DNA of 64,000 nt from Paraburkholderia eburnea. GTDB lineage: Bacteria; Pseudomonadota; Gammaproteobacteria; Burkholderiales; Burkholderiaceae. The stretch is taken from positions 620,001 to 684,000 of the forward strand of contig NZ_PQGA01000001.1 in assembly GCF_002917095.1 (NCBI RefSeq), written 5' to 3'. The translations under genes were made by a program, and so were the position numbers. The notes under the pieces were generated by a model that ran no database searches, was not told where the DNA came from, and saw only the letters and a program-made list of their open reading frames with translations. This document shows, in pieces, positions 36,374 through 46,177 of this stretch. Each line of letters begins with the position of its first letter. Position 1 is the first letter of the stretch.

Positions 36374-36808
36374 TCAATTCGCAGGCAATACCTGACCGCG
36401 GATCTCGCCCGACGGATTCTGTTGCGTGTGAACGTTGAAGTACCACTGCCCGGCCATCAGATCGGTGACCTGTTTGTCGGTGAGCGTGGCGCTGCCCTTG
36501 ATCGGGCTGGCAAGCTCGCCCTTGGGAATCGGCACCTGCACGCCGGCGTTCTGGCCGACCGGCGCGGGACCGTGGAAGTGCGCGGCCGTCGCCGGAGTCG
36601 ACAGGCCTTCGTAAGTAACGGTCCAGTTCAGCGATTTGCTGGACGTATCGAACGTGGCGTTGAGCATGCCGTGGCCGTGACTGACACGCGGCGGCACTTC
36701 GCTGGAAGGTTCGAGATCGGCCTTCAGCGCGACGGTATCGGCAAAAGCGGTGCCCGAGGCGAGAACACAGAGAGCGAGAGCGAACTGAAGAGGGCGAAGC
36801 GCTTTCAT
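36374..36808 (-). CDS. CHRD-domain secreted protein
   Basis: The 144-residue protein starts with a signal peptide (MKALRPLQFALALCVLASGTAFA) and is otherwise one CHRD domain. Its marks are LEPSSEVPP, GMLNATFDTSSKSLNWTVTYEGL, AAHFHGPAPVGQNAG and FNVHTQQNPSGEIRGQV. CHRD domains occur in chordins and in many bacterial exported proteins; the bacterial function is unknown. The start at 36808 has AAGGAG; the ORF runs longer in frame without a signal sequence. Confidence 0.9.
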   Translation of the reverse strand: MKALRPLQFALALCVLASGTAFADTVALKADLEPSSEVPPRVSHGHGMLNATFDTSSKSLNWTVTYEGLSTPATAAHFHGPAPVGQNAGVQVPIPKGELASPIKGSATLTDKQVTDLMAGQWYFNVHTQQNPSGEIRGQVLPAN

Positions 36809-36964
36809 GGGATTTCTCCTTTGTTGTGACGCGCTGCACCAGAGGAAACCGAAAGCCATCCCGGGCCGCAGTCGCGTAGCCACATGCTAGAGCAAATCCG
36901 CCGATGACGTTCGCAGCGTCATTGCCGATGACGGCACGACGAAAGGAAATCGCAGGCAAAAAAA

Positions 36965-36986
36965 GAGCGCCGCGAACGGCGCTCTG
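36965..36986 (-). terminator. Terminator of the porin gene
   Basis: A 9-bp stem (36965-36973 with 36978-36986) and a CGAA loop are followed on the minus strand by eight T, about 95 bases past the porin stop. Confidence 0.85.
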
Positions 36987-37080
36987 AACCCAAGTACTAC
37001 CTTCTACTTTGCTACCCGCCTACGTAGGCGGCCCGATACGTTGCCGGACCGCCGACATCCGTGGACTGAAAGCGTTCGAA

Positions 37081-38199
37081 TCAGAAGCGGTGACGGATAC
37101 CCGTCGTGACGATGCCCTGGTTCTTCGAGCCCGAGAAGTTATCCGAACCCTGGTAGCCCACCTGCGTGATGCCTGCCGCATTCTGGCCCGCGCCCCACAC
37201 GCCGACGCCTTCGAGGTACACGTCGGTGCGCTTCGAGAGTGCGTAGTCGGCTTGCAGACCGAACTGGTTCCAGTGAGCCGAGTTGCTGTTGGTGCCTGCG
37301 TTGATGACACCGCCGTTAGCGTTCGTGTACGTGTACATCGCGCCGATGCCAAGAGCCGGCGTGAGGTTGTAGCGCAGGTTGGCTTCGATGTTGTTGAAGC
37401 GCACGGAATTGCCGAACGAGTCGTTCAGACGCGACTGCGTGAACACGACACCGCCGATCATCGGACCGTAAGCGTAGCTTGCGCCCGCGCCCCAGTTCCG
37501 CTGACGGTCGTTCGTGCCGCCGAACGTGTTGGCCAGCGGCGAACCCTGAACCGAGCCGCTGCCATTCGCATTCACGCCGTTGATCTGCGTGTAGGCGGCG
37601 CCAAGGCGCAGGCCTGCGTAGTCGTAGCTCATACCGGCGCTATACGCGCGGTTCATCGCGAAACCGCCAGCCTGGTTCGAGAACGCATACATGCCGCCGA
37701 ACTTGAAGCCCGACAGATTCGGGCTGGCGTACTTGATCGAGTTGTTCAGCGAGAACGTGCCGTTCAGGTCGTCGTTGTCGAGCATGTGCGCCGTGTAGGT
37801 GCCGCCCCAGCTGCCCACTGCCGTCATCGGCACGACGTAGTCCATCATCGAGTCGAACTGGCGGCCGAGCGTCAGCGTGCCGTACTGTTCCTGCGTCAGG
37901 CCCACGAACGACTGACGATTGAACAGGCCGCCATTCTGCTGGCCGTTCGCGACGTTGAAGCCGCTTTCGAGGGTGAAGATCGTCTTCAGGCCGCCGCCGA
38001 GATCCTCAACGCCGCGCAGGCCCCAACGGCTCGCCTGAACGTTGCCGCTCGTCACGGCGTAGTTGGCCTTGCCTTGAACGTTGGTCGTGTAGGTGAAACC
38101 GGTATCGACGATACCGTAGAGCGTCACGCTGCTTTGAGCGTACGACGCCGAAGCGAAAGTCGCGGCAACGACGGCCGCGATAGCCAGATTCTTTTTCAT
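37081..38199 (-). CDS. Gram-negative porin (OmpC-like, Burkholderiales type)
   Basis: The 372-residue porin has a signal peptide (MKKNLAIAAVVAATFASASYA), then QSSVTLYGIVDTGFTYTTN, the invariant first strand of Burkholderia/Bordetella trimeric porins. SRWGLRGVEDLGGGLKTIFTLESGF, FNRQSFVGLTQEQYGTLTLGRQ and the terminal GIRHRF with final phenylalanine are typical. It forms a water-filled outer-membrane channel. AAGGA precedes the ATG. It has its own terminator and a long upstream region shared with the LysR gene. Confidence 0.95.
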   Translation of the reverse strand: MKKNLAIAAVVAATFASASYAQSSVTLYGIVDTGFTYTTNVQGKANYAVTSGNVQASRWGLRGVEDLGGGLKTIFTLESGFNVANGQQNGGLFNRQSFVGLTQEQYGTLTLGRQFDSMMDYVVPMTAVGSWGGTYTAHMLDNDDLNGTFSLNNSIKYASPNLSGFKFGGMYAFSNQAGGFAMNRAYSAGMSYDYAGLRLGAAYTQINGVNANGSGSVQGSPLANTFGGTNDRQRNWGAGASYAYGPMIGGVVFTQSRLNDSFGNSVRFNNIEANLRYNLTPALGIGAMYTYTNANGGVINAGTNSNSAHWNQFGLQADYALSKRTDVYLEGVGVWGAGQNAAGITQVGYQGSDNFSGSKNQGIVTTGIRHRF

Positions 38200-38575
38200 G
38201 GTGATTCCTTCGTTTAAAACCTTTCGGCATTGGTGACGATTTCGCCGACGGCGTGCCGGCCCGCTTTGTCCCCTTACGCCGCAACAATGGCGCCGGATTA
38301 ATTTGCAAACCGAAGTTTATTGGCGTCACTTTCAAGGCAGCCATCCCACGCCAGCACAAAAGGCTTTTCGAAAAAATCAAACGCTGCCCCGTTTGGTCCC
38401 GCAATCGCTTGATGGGCAACGTGTCCGCTCAATCTCAATTTCACGCGCGACAACCTGGATGAATCCGTATCCCGATATAGCGTTGTCACCAGGCAACACG
38501 ATCAATACGGGACAAGCCGCGGATTCGGATCAGTCCCATTCCGCAGGGCTATGCGTATCGGTACGATCCGGCATC

Positions 38576-38599
38576 GCTCGCATGGTCGACCATGCGAGC
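38576..38599. promoter_or_regulatory. Perfect 24-bp palindrome upstream of the LysR gene
   Basis: The left half GCTCGCATGGTC (38576-38587) is followed directly by its exact complement GACCATGCGAGC (38588-38599). It lies 66 bases before the LysR start, in the 466-bp gap (38200-38665) that otherwise contains the porin promoter and no gene I can support. It is a strong operator candidate for the LysR protein or another dimeric regulator. Confidence 0.6.
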
Positions 38600-38665
38600 C
38601 TCATCCCTTTTCAGAAGAACCGCGCGCCCGCGCCACCGCAATCCATGTTGACGCGTCCCAAGACC

Positions 38666-39607
38666 ATGAATCAGCTTCAGGCGATGCGGGTATTCGTAAG
38701 CGTCGCCGATAACGGCTCGTTTGGGCGCGCCGCCGCGGCCCTAAAGATGTCGAACGCGGTGGTCACGCGTTACATCGCGTTGCTGGAGGCGCATCTCAAT
38801 ACACGCCTCATCAATCGCAATACGCGCAGCATTTCGCTAACCGAAGCAGGCTGCGCCTACGCCCAGGCGTGCCGTCAGATGCTGGAGGAACTTGAGCGCG
38901 TCGAAACGCGGATCACGCATGGCGTGTCCGTGCCCACCGGCACCCTGCGTCTCGTCGCGCACGCATCGTTCTCGCTACACGGCCTGACGCCGTTGCTCAA
39001 GCAATACCTCGCGTCGTTCGCGCAGGTTCGCCTTGCGCTCACGCTGCTGCATCGTCCTGTCGATCTCATCGAAGAAGGCTTCGACGTGGGCATCGTCGCG
39101 CCGCGCCAGGTGAGCGGCGGCACGCTGATCCGTCGCCCGCTCGTGACCGTAGCGCCCGTCGCCGTGGCGTCGCCGGCCTACCTCGACTTGCATCGCGCGC
39201 CCGCGCATCCGGCCGAGCTCGCGCGCCACACCTTGCTCGCGCCGTCAGCCGATATCCACGGCAACGAATGGCATTTCGACGATGCGAGCGGCATGCGCGT
39301 ACCGGTACTGATCGATCCCGCCTACGCGGTCAACAATTCGGTGATGTTGCGCCAGGCGGCACTCGCGGGGATGGGCATCACGATTCTGCCGGCGAACCAG
39401 GTGGGCGCCGATCTCGCCGCGGGCGCGCTCGTACGCGTGCTGGCTGACTATGCAATCCGTGACGCCGACAAGGAACTCTCGCTCGTGTATCCAGGCCGAC
39501 GTCACGTGCCGGCAAAAACACGCTCGTTCGTCGATTTCACGGTCGGCTGGTTTCGGCAGAACGAAGTAGCTCAGCAGGCGATTATCGACACATCGTGTAA
39601 TAGTTAA
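38666..39607 (+). CDS. LysR-family regulator
   Basis: The 313-residue protein has an N-terminal LysR winged helix (MNQLQAMRVFVSVADNGSFGRAAAALKMSNAVVTRYIALLEAHLNTRLINRNTRSISLTEAG) and a substrate-binding domain from about residue 90. That domain ends in GITILPANQVGADLAAGALVRVLADY and a YPGRRHVPAKTRSFVDF tail, the CrgA/DmlR-type subgroup. I start at 38666; upstream in-frame sequence has no domain. It is divergent from the porin gene, with a large palindrome between. Its target is not evident. Confidence 0.9.
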   Translation: MNQLQAMRVFVSVADNGSFGRAAAALKMSNAVVTRYIALLEAHLNTRLINRNTRSISLTEAGCAYAQACRQMLEELERVETRITHGVSVPTGTLRLVAHASFSLHGLTPLLKQYLASFAQVRLALTLLHRPVDLIEEGFDVGIVAPRQVSGGTLIRRPLVTVAPVAVASPAYLDLHRAPAHPAELARHTLLAPSADIHGNEWHFDDASGMRVPVLIDPAYAVNNSVMLRQAALAGMGITILPANQVGADLAAGALVRVLADYAIRDADKELSLVYPGRRHVPAKTRSFVDFTVGWFRQNEVAQQAIIDTSCNS

Positions 39608-39696
39608 TTGATGGTTTTTATCTCGATTTTTTGCGGCTCCCCAACTATGCTTCGTCTTGCGAGAAGTGACTCTTCATCGAAGGGTCTCCAAGCTTG

Positions 39697-39722
39697 AACG
39701 CGGCTTCGGCCGCGTTTTTTTT
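39697..39722 (+). terminator. Terminator of the LysR gene
   Basis: AACGCGGC (39697-39704) and GCCGCGTT (39709-39716) with a stable TTCG loop run straight into a T tract on the plus strand, about 90 bases past the LysR stop. Nothing else of note lies between it and the sensor-kinase stop. Confidence 0.9.
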
Positions 39723-39832
39723 CGCCTGTTGCTGCCGCATCGGGCACGAGCTTTTCCCTTTCTGACAGAGCTGCCAGTTTCGCGTCATATTCCAAACATC
39801 ATCGGATTTTCGCGAACGCCAAAGGCCGTCGG

Positions 39833-42800
39833 TCAGGCCAGCAGTGCAGCCTGTTGTTCGATCCCATCGAGCATGACGTGACACGTACGCATCAACACCA
39901 GGCCTTCTTCGCGAAGCTGCTGCTGCGTGTGACTGTTCATATGACGGCGATAGGTTTCCAGCACGGCGAGCAGCGCCGGGTAATGCAGCACGCCCACGGC
40001 ACCCGCGAGCCGATGATGCCACTCGCGCAGCCGCCCGACATCGACATTTTCGAGCAGTTCCGGCAGCACGTTCAGATCGTCGCGCACCGCGCTCACGAAT
40101 GAGCCTAGCAGCGTCTTCACCGTCGCCTCGCTTCCCCAGACCTGGATCATGTGCGCGAGATCGAGCAGATCGGCCTCGCCCGCACGCGTGCCGTTGCTCG
40201 CATCCCCTGCGCCCGTGCCCGTACTCTTTCCAGCCTCGCGCCCTTCTTGCCCTTCTTGCGCATACGGCGCCGCACGCTCCTGCGCCGCACGATGCCCTCC
40301 CTCCGCGCCGAACCAGCGCGCGAGATGCTCGCGCAACGTTGCGAATCGAGTGGGCTTGATCAGACAGTCGTCCATGCCGGACTCCCGGCACAGACGCATG
40401 TTCTCGGGTGCGGTGTTCGCCGTAATGCCGAGAATCGGCAAGCGCACCGCGTTGTGCTGCGGGTTGGCCTCGCCTTTGCCCCGTGCGCACGCCGCCTCGA
40501 TCTCGCGCACCCGCCGCGCGAGGTCGTAACCCGACACGTTCGGCATATGGCAATCGGTGATGAGGCATCCGTAGCGCGAACGCTTTAGCGCCTCAAGCGC
40601 CTGCGCGCCGTCGGCGACCACGTCGCAGGCAAAGCCGAGCAGCGCAAGCTGATGGCGCATCAGCTCCTGATTCACGGGATGATCCTCGGCGACCAGGATC
40701 AGGCGGCCCGCCGCGCATTCCTTGTCGCGATCGGGCGCGGCCAGCGCGGTTTCGGTGGACAACGCGGGGCGCGCCGCCGTCGCGGGCAGACCGGTGATCG
40801 CCATCGCACAGGCCGCGCCGAGCCCATGCCAGGACAGCGGGTTGACGCTCACGCGCACGCCGCTCTCCGCCACCCGGTAGCCGCTGGGCTTGGGGGTTTC
40901 AGTCAGGCGGATGACCGGCACGCCGAGATCATCGAGTTCGCCCGCCAGCGCCTCGGATGCGAACACGAGGTCAACGCCGCCTTGCTGAGCCAGCTTGCGC
41001 AGCGCATGTTGCCCCGCTTGCCTCGATCGCCCCGGCCGCGCGCACGATATCCTCATGCCGAGCGCCACGCCAAAGTGCATCAACGCGTCGGCCACCGGCG
41101 CGTCGTTGCACAGCACGAGCGCGCGCTTGCCGTGCAGGCCGTTCGCGTGACCAGACTGGGCCTCCACGGGCAATTCGACATGGAGCGTCAGGCAAGTACC
41201 GTGGTTGACTTCGCTGTGCAGTTCGAGCGTGCCGCCCATCAGCGACGCGAGCTTGCGGCAGATTGTCAGGCCCAGACCCGTACCGCCGAAGCGCCGTGTC
41301 GTCGACGTTTCCGCCTGCACGAAAGGCTCGAAGAGCTGCGCCTGCGCCTGCGGTGCGATGCCGATACCCGTATCGGTCACCGAAATCGACACGCGCTGGC
41401 GCGGTACCCCATCCCGTCCGGCCGCCGCGCTCGCCGACACACTCACACTGACCTGGCCATGTGGAGTGAATTTGATCGCATTGCTAAGCAGGTTGAAGAG
41501 AATCTGCCGCAGCCGCACACTGTCGCCGCGCAGATGCGCGGCCACTTCCGCGCCGACATCCACGCGCACCTTGAGTCCCTTTTCGTGCGCGCGCCCCGCG
41601 AGCAGCCCCACGGCGTTATCGACCAGTTCGCGCACGGCGAACGGCTCCGAGCCGATTACAAGCCGTCCCGCCTGGATCTTCGAATAGTCGAGCAGATCGT
41701 CGAGAATCTGCAGCAGCGCACCCGCCGATTCGTGCACCATGCCGACTATGGATATCTGGTCGGGATTGAGCGGCGTGCGCTCCAGCACCTCCACGAGACC
41801 GAGCACGCCGTTCATCGGCGTACGGATTTCGTGGCTCATCATCGCAAAGAACTCGTCTTTCGCGCGTGAGGCCGCTTCCGCCAGATCGCGTGCGCGCGAC
41901 AGATCGTCGGCGCGGGTATGTTCGACATTGGCGTCCACCGCATAGCCGCTCCAGACCACGGCGCCGTCCTCCTTGCAGCGCGGCACGAATTCCGCGCGCA
42001 CCCAGAGCAGCCCGCTGGCGCCGTGAAAGCGGAATTCGGCGTTGACCGGCAAGAGCAGGCGAGCCGATCGTTCGAGCGACGCCGCGAGCCGGGCACGGTC
42101 GCAGCGATGCACGCGCGCGAGATCGAGCACGCTAGTACGCATGAGTTGCGCAGCCGCTTCTCCGACGAGGCGCTGCGTATCGCCGCCGAGGAAAGGGAAG
42201 GTGTACTGTCCGTCGCGTCCGCGTTGCAGCTGGAACACGATCGCGGGCAGCGAATGCGTGACGTCCGAGAGCAGCCGCTCGGACGCACGCGCGCGCATTT
42301 CGGCACGGCGAATGTCGGTGATGTCGATCATCGTGCCGAGCACGCAGAATGGCTCATCGCGTGCGTCGCGACACAGCCGCGTCCAGAAAATGCCGTGCCG
42401 GCGGCCGCCCTCCCGCGCGCCAGGCCCGTCTGCCTCGTCGAACACGAATTCCACGCGCTGGCTTTCGCCATCTTCGACCGTCTTCGCGTAAAGCGCATCG
42501 ACGCGGCGGCTGATTTCCTTGCCCCATGCGACCACATCCGCGCCGGTGCGGCCCAGTACCTCGCCGCGCGGCAGACCGGTCATCTCCTCGTAAGCGCGGT
42601 TGACCGCCAGGTAGCGGTTTTCGAGATCGCGTGCGCCAAGCGGATACGGAATCATTTCCGTCATCGTGTCCTGCAACTCGACCTGCCTGGCGAGCACCCG
42701 CTCCGCACGGCGGCGCCCGCGCATCTCGCGCTGCAACAGCACATAGGCACGCAGCGTCACGAGCAGCACCACGCCGAATGCGATCACGAACGGCAACAGG

Positions 42801-44428
42801 CGCAGCGCATTCATGCTCCATCCACTGGAGCGCTCGACGGCTGCTGCGGTCCATCGGTTGCGGATTTCCTGCTGCTCGATGGGCGGCATCGCATCGAGCG
42901 CGCGATCGATCAGCCCCTTGAGCGGAGCAAGATCACCGCGCACCGCAAAAACCGTGGAGGCATCGGTGCCCAGCGCCCCCACTACCTTGAGCGACTCCAG
43001 ATATTGCCGGCTCAGCGGACCGTCGAGCGCGGCGGCGTCGCCCACCAGCAGATCGGCGTCGCCGCGCTCGACCTGCGCCAGTCCCGCCTCAAGCGTCGCG
43101 GCGCGCTCGGTGCGCACCGGCTGGGCGTCGCCGAACAACCGCTGCGCCGATGGCGCATGTGGCGCCAGCACGATACGACGATCGGCGAGATCGCGCGGAC
43201 TGCGCGACATTGGCTCGTCGCGGCGGCCCACGATCACGAGCGGATAGTGCTCGAAGGGCTGCGTGTAGAGCGTGCCGACGGGCAAGCCGCCGTCGCCTTC
43301 CGCCGTCGCGAGCATCGTCAGGCCGCCGCGCCGGAAGACCGCGTCGGCATCCAGCCAGTTCGCGATGGGCACGCGGTCGAACGCGACACCGAGCGTGCGG
43401 CTCAGATAGTTGAGATAGTCGTTCGCCATGCCTGCGGCCTGGCCGCGCTGGCCCCCGTAACTGAACGGCAGCCAGCCCGGATCGAAGCCCACCTTCAGCG
43501 GCGGCAAGGAGCGCAGCCACGCGCGGTCGGCGGCATCGATAACGAACGGCGAAGCGCGCGGGCCTTCGTTGCGCGTCTCACCGCTACCGCTGCCGAACCA
43601 GCGCCCACGCAGCGCGGCGACAGCGGCCGGGCGCACGCCGCCAGCGGCGACATTCAACTGGTCACGCAGCGCCGTTCTGGCCAGCGGCACGCCAAAGCCC
43701 AGCTCGCGCGTCGTAAAGCCCTCTTCGAAGGCGACGCGCAGCCCGCGATTAGCGGCGAGAGACAGCTGGTAACGCACGACCGGCGCGAAACCGGCATAGA
43801 CGTCGGCCCTGTCCCGGGCAACCGCAAGCAAAGCGGCGCTGGTGTCGGGAAACACCACGATTTCGGCTTGCGCAAAGCGCTTGCGCAGGACCGCTTCGAG
43901 CATATAGCCGTGCTCGACGGCGATGCGCGCACGCGCGAGGCGCGGCTCGGTGATCGCGAGCGCTTCATTGCCCGCGCGCGTGACGAAAGCGCTATCGCCG
44001 CTCAGATAGGGTGCGGAAAAGGCGAGACAGCGTTCGCGCTGCGGCGAGCGCGTGACGCTCAGCACAATATCGATTTCGCCCGCGCACGCGCCCGCGAGCA
44101 GCGCGCTCATGTCCGGATAGACGCGCGTCGCCAGCCGAACGTGCGGGCCAAGCAGCAGACGCAGATAATCGGCGCCGAAGCCGTCCACCGTGTTGCCGGC
44201 GGGGACTTCGAGCGGCGGCCGGCCGCCCGCAACGATACCGACGACAAGCGTGGACGGCACGGCAGCTGCCGCGGGGTGTTGCGACTCGGGCGAAACCGTT
44301 ATCGCAGCGGCGAACCCGGGGCCCGCAGCCAGTGCGCCGCACAACACGCCGGCCAGCACGCACGCGCGCGCAGCATCGCGCAATGCGAGCAGGAAGGCCA
44401 TTAACATGTCGGATCGCGGCGCGCTCAT
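39833..44428 (-). CDS. BvgS/EvgS-like hybrid sensor histidine kinase
   Basis: The 1,531-residue membrane kinase has, from the N-terminus: a signal-like helix, two periplasmic venus-flytrap domains (about 61-280 and 310-530), one membrane helix (about 543-562), and two PAS-like domains (about 581-835). HisKA follows with phospho-histidine 866 (FFAMMSHEIRTPMN), then HATPase with N983 and the G boxes DTGIGI and GGTGLGL. A degenerate receiver is at ~1100-1205, a receiver has D1292 (LITDCHMPN), and an Hpt domain is at the end (WHHRLAGAVGVL). That is the complete BvgS/EvgS phosphorelay with an extra worn receiver. Start chosen at 44428; 44407 and 44401 are possible. It follows the aquaporin gene by 17 bases. 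Confidence 0.93.
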   Translation of the reverse strand: MSAPRSDMLMAFLLALRDAARACVLAGVLCGALAAGPGFAAAITVSPESQHPAAAAVPSTLVVGIVAGGRPPLEVPAGNTVDGFGADYLRLLLGPHVRLATRVYPDMSALLAGACAGEIDIVLSVTRSPQRERCLAFSAPYLSGDSAFVTRAGNEALAITEPRLARARIAVEHGYMLEAVLRKRFAQAEIVVFPDTSAALLAVARDRADVYAGFAPVVRYQLSLAANRGLRVAFEEGFTTRELGFGVPLARTALRDQLNVAAGGVRPAAVAALRGRWFGSGSGETRNEGPRASPFVIDAADRAWLRSLPPLKVGFDPGWLPFSYGGQRGQAAGMANDYLNYLSRTLGVAFDRVPIANWLDADAVFRRGGLTMLATAEGDGGLPVGTLYTQPFEHYPLVIVGRRDEPMSRSPRDLADRRIVLAPHAPSAQRLFGDAQPVRTERAATLEAGLAQVERGDADLLVGDAAALDGPLSRQYLESLKVVGALGTDASTVFAVRGDLAPLKGLIDRALDAMPPIEQQEIRNRWTAAAVERSSGWSMNALRLLPFVIAFGVVLLVTLRAYVLLQREMRGRRRAERVLARQVELQDTMTEMIPYPLGARDLENRYLAVNRAYEEMTGLPRGEVLGRTGADVVAWGKEISRRVDALYAKTVEDGESQRVEFVFDEADGPGAREGGRRHGIFWTRLCRDARDEPFCVLGTMIDITDIRRAEMRARASERLLSDVTHSLPAIVFQLQRGRDGQYTFPFLGGDTQRLVGEAAAQLMRTSVLDLARVHRCDRARLAASLERSARLLLPVNAEFRFHGASGLLWVRAEFVPRCKEDGAVVWSGYAVDANVEHTRADDLSRARDLAEAASRAKDEFFAMMSHEIRTPMNGVLGLVEVLERTPLNPDQISIVGMVHESAGALLQILDDLLDYSKIQAGRLVIGSEPFAVRELVDNAVGLLAGRAHEKGLKVRVDVGAEVAAHLRGDSVRLRQILFNLLSNAIKFTPHGQVSVSVSASAAAGRDGVPRQRVSISVTDTGIGIAPQAQAQLFEPFVQAETSTTRRFGGTGLGLTICRKLASLMGGTLELHSEVNHGTCLTLHVELPVEAQSGHANGLHGKRALVLCNDAPVADALMHFGVALGMRISCARPGRSRQAGQHALRKLAQQGGVDLVFASEALAGELDDLGVPVIRLTETPKPSGYRVAESGVRVSVNPLSWHGLGAACAMAITGLPATAARPALSTETALAAPDRDKECAAGRLILVAEDHPVNQELMRHQLALLGFACDVVADGAQALEALKRSRYGCLITDCHMPNVSGYDLARRVREIEAACARGKGEANPQHNAVRLPILGITANTAPENMRLCRESGMDDCLIKPTRFATLREHLARWFGAEGGHRAAQERAAPYAQEGQEGREAGKSTGTGAGDASNGTRAGEADLLDLAHMIQVWGSEATVKTLLGSFVSAVRDDLNVLPELLENVDVGRLREWHHRLAGAVGVLHYPALLAVLETYRRHMNSHTQQQLREEGLVLMRTCHVMLDGIEQQAALLA

Positions 44429-44445
44429 GGACGGGGCGTGGCGGC

Positions 44446-45147
44446 TCAGCCGCGGCAGCGCGGCACAATACGAAGGAAGAAGCCGGCAGCGATGCCGCCC
44501 AGCATAGGCGCGGCCCAGAACAGCCAGAGTTGATCGAGCGCCCAGTCCCCGACGAAAAGCGCGGGTCCGGTCGAGCGCGCCGGATTCATGCCGCCGTTGC
44601 TGACCGGAATCGCGACCAGATACGCCGCTGCGAGGCACGCACCGAGCGCGGCCGGCGCGGCGCCGCGCCGTTGCGGCGAAGCCGACATGACGAGGTGAAG
44701 CAGCGCGAAGGCGAACGTCATCATTAGTTCGACAGCGAACACGGCGGCAGGCGCGAACTCACAGGGCGAATGCCCACCGTAGCCGTTGCTGCCGAAATCG
44801 GAGATCGCGAAGGCGAAGCCCGACCGACCGCTCGCCACGGCGGCAAGGAGTGCCGCGCCCACGAGCGCGCCGACGTTCTGCGCGACGATATAAGGCGCGA
44901 CGTCGCGCGTGCGAAAACGGCCAGCAATCACGTAGCCGATTGTGACTGCGGGATTGAAGTGAGCGCTCGACGTGCGTCCGCAGGCGTAGGCCGCGACGGC
45001 CTGGGCGAGACCGAAGGCGGCAGCCATTTCAAAGACGTTCCAGCCCTGCTCAAGCGCCCCCGCGTTAAGCGCCGTGCTCGCGCAGCCCACGAACACGAGC
45101 CATGCCGTGCCTGCGGCCTCGACCAGCAAACGCTCGCAGAGCTTCAT
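44446..45147 (-). CDS. Aquaporin (AqpZ-like MIP channel)
   Basis: The 233-residue channel has six membrane helices and two NPA half-helices: SSAHFNPAVTIG and GGMNPARSTGPALFVG. The arginine after the second NPA, the selectivity-filter residue, is kept. LVEAAGTAWLVFVGCASTAL is the family's first helix. It belongs to the water-selective AqpZ branch rather than GlpF by the NPARS-x-GPA pattern, though substrate cannot be proved here. It is placed between two response regulators and their probable kinase on the same strand. Confidence 0.9.
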   Translation of the reverse strand: MKLCERLLVEAAGTAWLVFVGCASTALNAGALEQGWNVFEMAAAFGLAQAVAAYACGRTSSAHFNPAVTIGYVIAGRFRTRDVAPYIVAQNVGALVGAALLAAVASGRSGFAFAISDFGSNGYGGHSPCEFAPAAVFAVELMMTFAFALLHLVMSASPQRRGAAPAALGACLAAAYLVAIPVSNGGMNPARSTGPALFVGDWALDQLWLFWAAPMLGGIAAGFFLRIVPRCRG

Positions 45148-45391
45148 TGTCCTGTGTCCCCTTTCGGTTGCAGCGCGCAAGCCGCTACTGAGCCGGCAGC
45201 CTTGTCGGAAACGGGATCGGAAAATTTGCGATGACCGGCAGTTCGCGCGTCGAGCTAAAAATTATGCTCGGGCGGACTGTCCGATTGGATAGGAGAACTC
45301 TTAAAAACGCGAAGCGCGCCCTACAGACGCAGGACCGAATCTGGCCGATGCGGCTACGCGTGCAGTGACTTGCCGCGGATCTGCGCGCCCG

Positions 45392-46177
45392 CTATGACTC
45401 GAGCGCGTCGGCATGCACGACGCCACACTCGATCGCGAACCGGTATAGCTCGATGTCGCTGGTGAGCGCGAGCTTTTTCATGGCTGCGCACTTCTGCGCG
45501 CTGATGGTCTTGACGCTGCGCTCGAGGAGCCTGGCGATCTCGGTCACACCAAGGCCCGTGGCGTAGTACGAAATGACTTCGTACTCCCGACGTGTCAAAA
45601 CCCGGTGCACGTGCGCGTGCCGCTCCTCGCGCACGGACTTTTCGAGCAGATAGCGCACCGTCGGCCCGATGTATTGCTCGCGCGCCATGGCTGAGGCAAT
45701 CGCGACCGGAATGAGGTCGATGCGGTCCCGCTTGCTTAGCACGCCCTCGACATTGAGTTCGAGCGCATCGCGCAACACACTGGCGTCGTCGTCCATCGTG
45801 AGCACCACGAGCGGCTTGCCCGCGTGCTCGCGCTGAAAACTGCGGATCGCTTCGTGACCCTCGTCGTGGCCATCGCCGGGCATGTGCAGATCCATCACGA
45901 CAAGATCGAACACGTGCCGCGCGGCTTCCTCGAAAAGCTGCCCCACGGTCTGCGCGCGCGCGACGATACGCATGTTGGGCTGCGTGGCGATCAGGTTTTC
46001 GAGCGCGAATAGCACGAGAGGATGATCGTCCGCTACGAGAAGGCGCAACGGCGGCGCCTGCTGCGCATCGTCCGGATCGAGCGCTTCGGGTGCGCCGCGC
46101 GCGCCGCTCTCGCGCCCGGGCGCGGAGAACAGGTGAGCCGGCCATACGCCGTCCGAAGGAGGTGACGTGGTGCTCAT
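45392..46177 (-). CDS. LuxR/BvgA-type response regulator (second of a pair)
   Basis: The 261-residue protein has a 43-residue polar lead, then a receiver (LRLLVADDHPLVLFALENLIA, phospho-Asp96 in VVMDLHMPG). The DNA-binding domain is of LuxR/FixJ type (LTRREYEVISYYATGLGVTEIARLLERSVKTISAQKCAAMKKLAL). The ISAQK recognition helix resembles RcsB/BvgA/EvgA. It overlaps the first regulator by four bases (ATGA), so the two are coupled. The HK gene lies downstream beyond the aquaporin. Confidence 0.92.
   Translation of the reverse strand: MSTTSPPSDGVWPAHLFSAPGRESGARGAPEALDPDDAQQAPPLRLLVADDHPLVLFALENLIATQPNMRIVARAQTVGQLFEEAARHVFDLVVMDLHMPGDGHDEGHEAIRSFQREHAGKPLVVLTMDDDASVLRDALELNVEGVLSKRDRIDLIPVAIASAMAREQYIGPTVRYLLEKSVREERHAHVHRVLTRREYEVISYYATGLGVTEIARLLERSVKTISAQKCAAMKKLALTSDIELYRFAIECGVVHADALES

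Noticed and set aside
38303-38665. 121-residue N-terminal extension of the LysR gene
   Set aside because: The LysR family starts at 38666; the added sequence has no domain and covers the porin promoter and 24-bp palindrome.
39604-39795. 63-residue minus-strand ORF between the LysR and kinase genes
   Set aside because: It covers the LysR terminator and has no ribosome site or recognisable sequence.
41918-44404. 828-residue plus-strand ORF opposite the sensor kinase
   Set aside because: Composition is typical of an antisense shadow in high-GC DNA, while the minus frame carries all kinase motifs.
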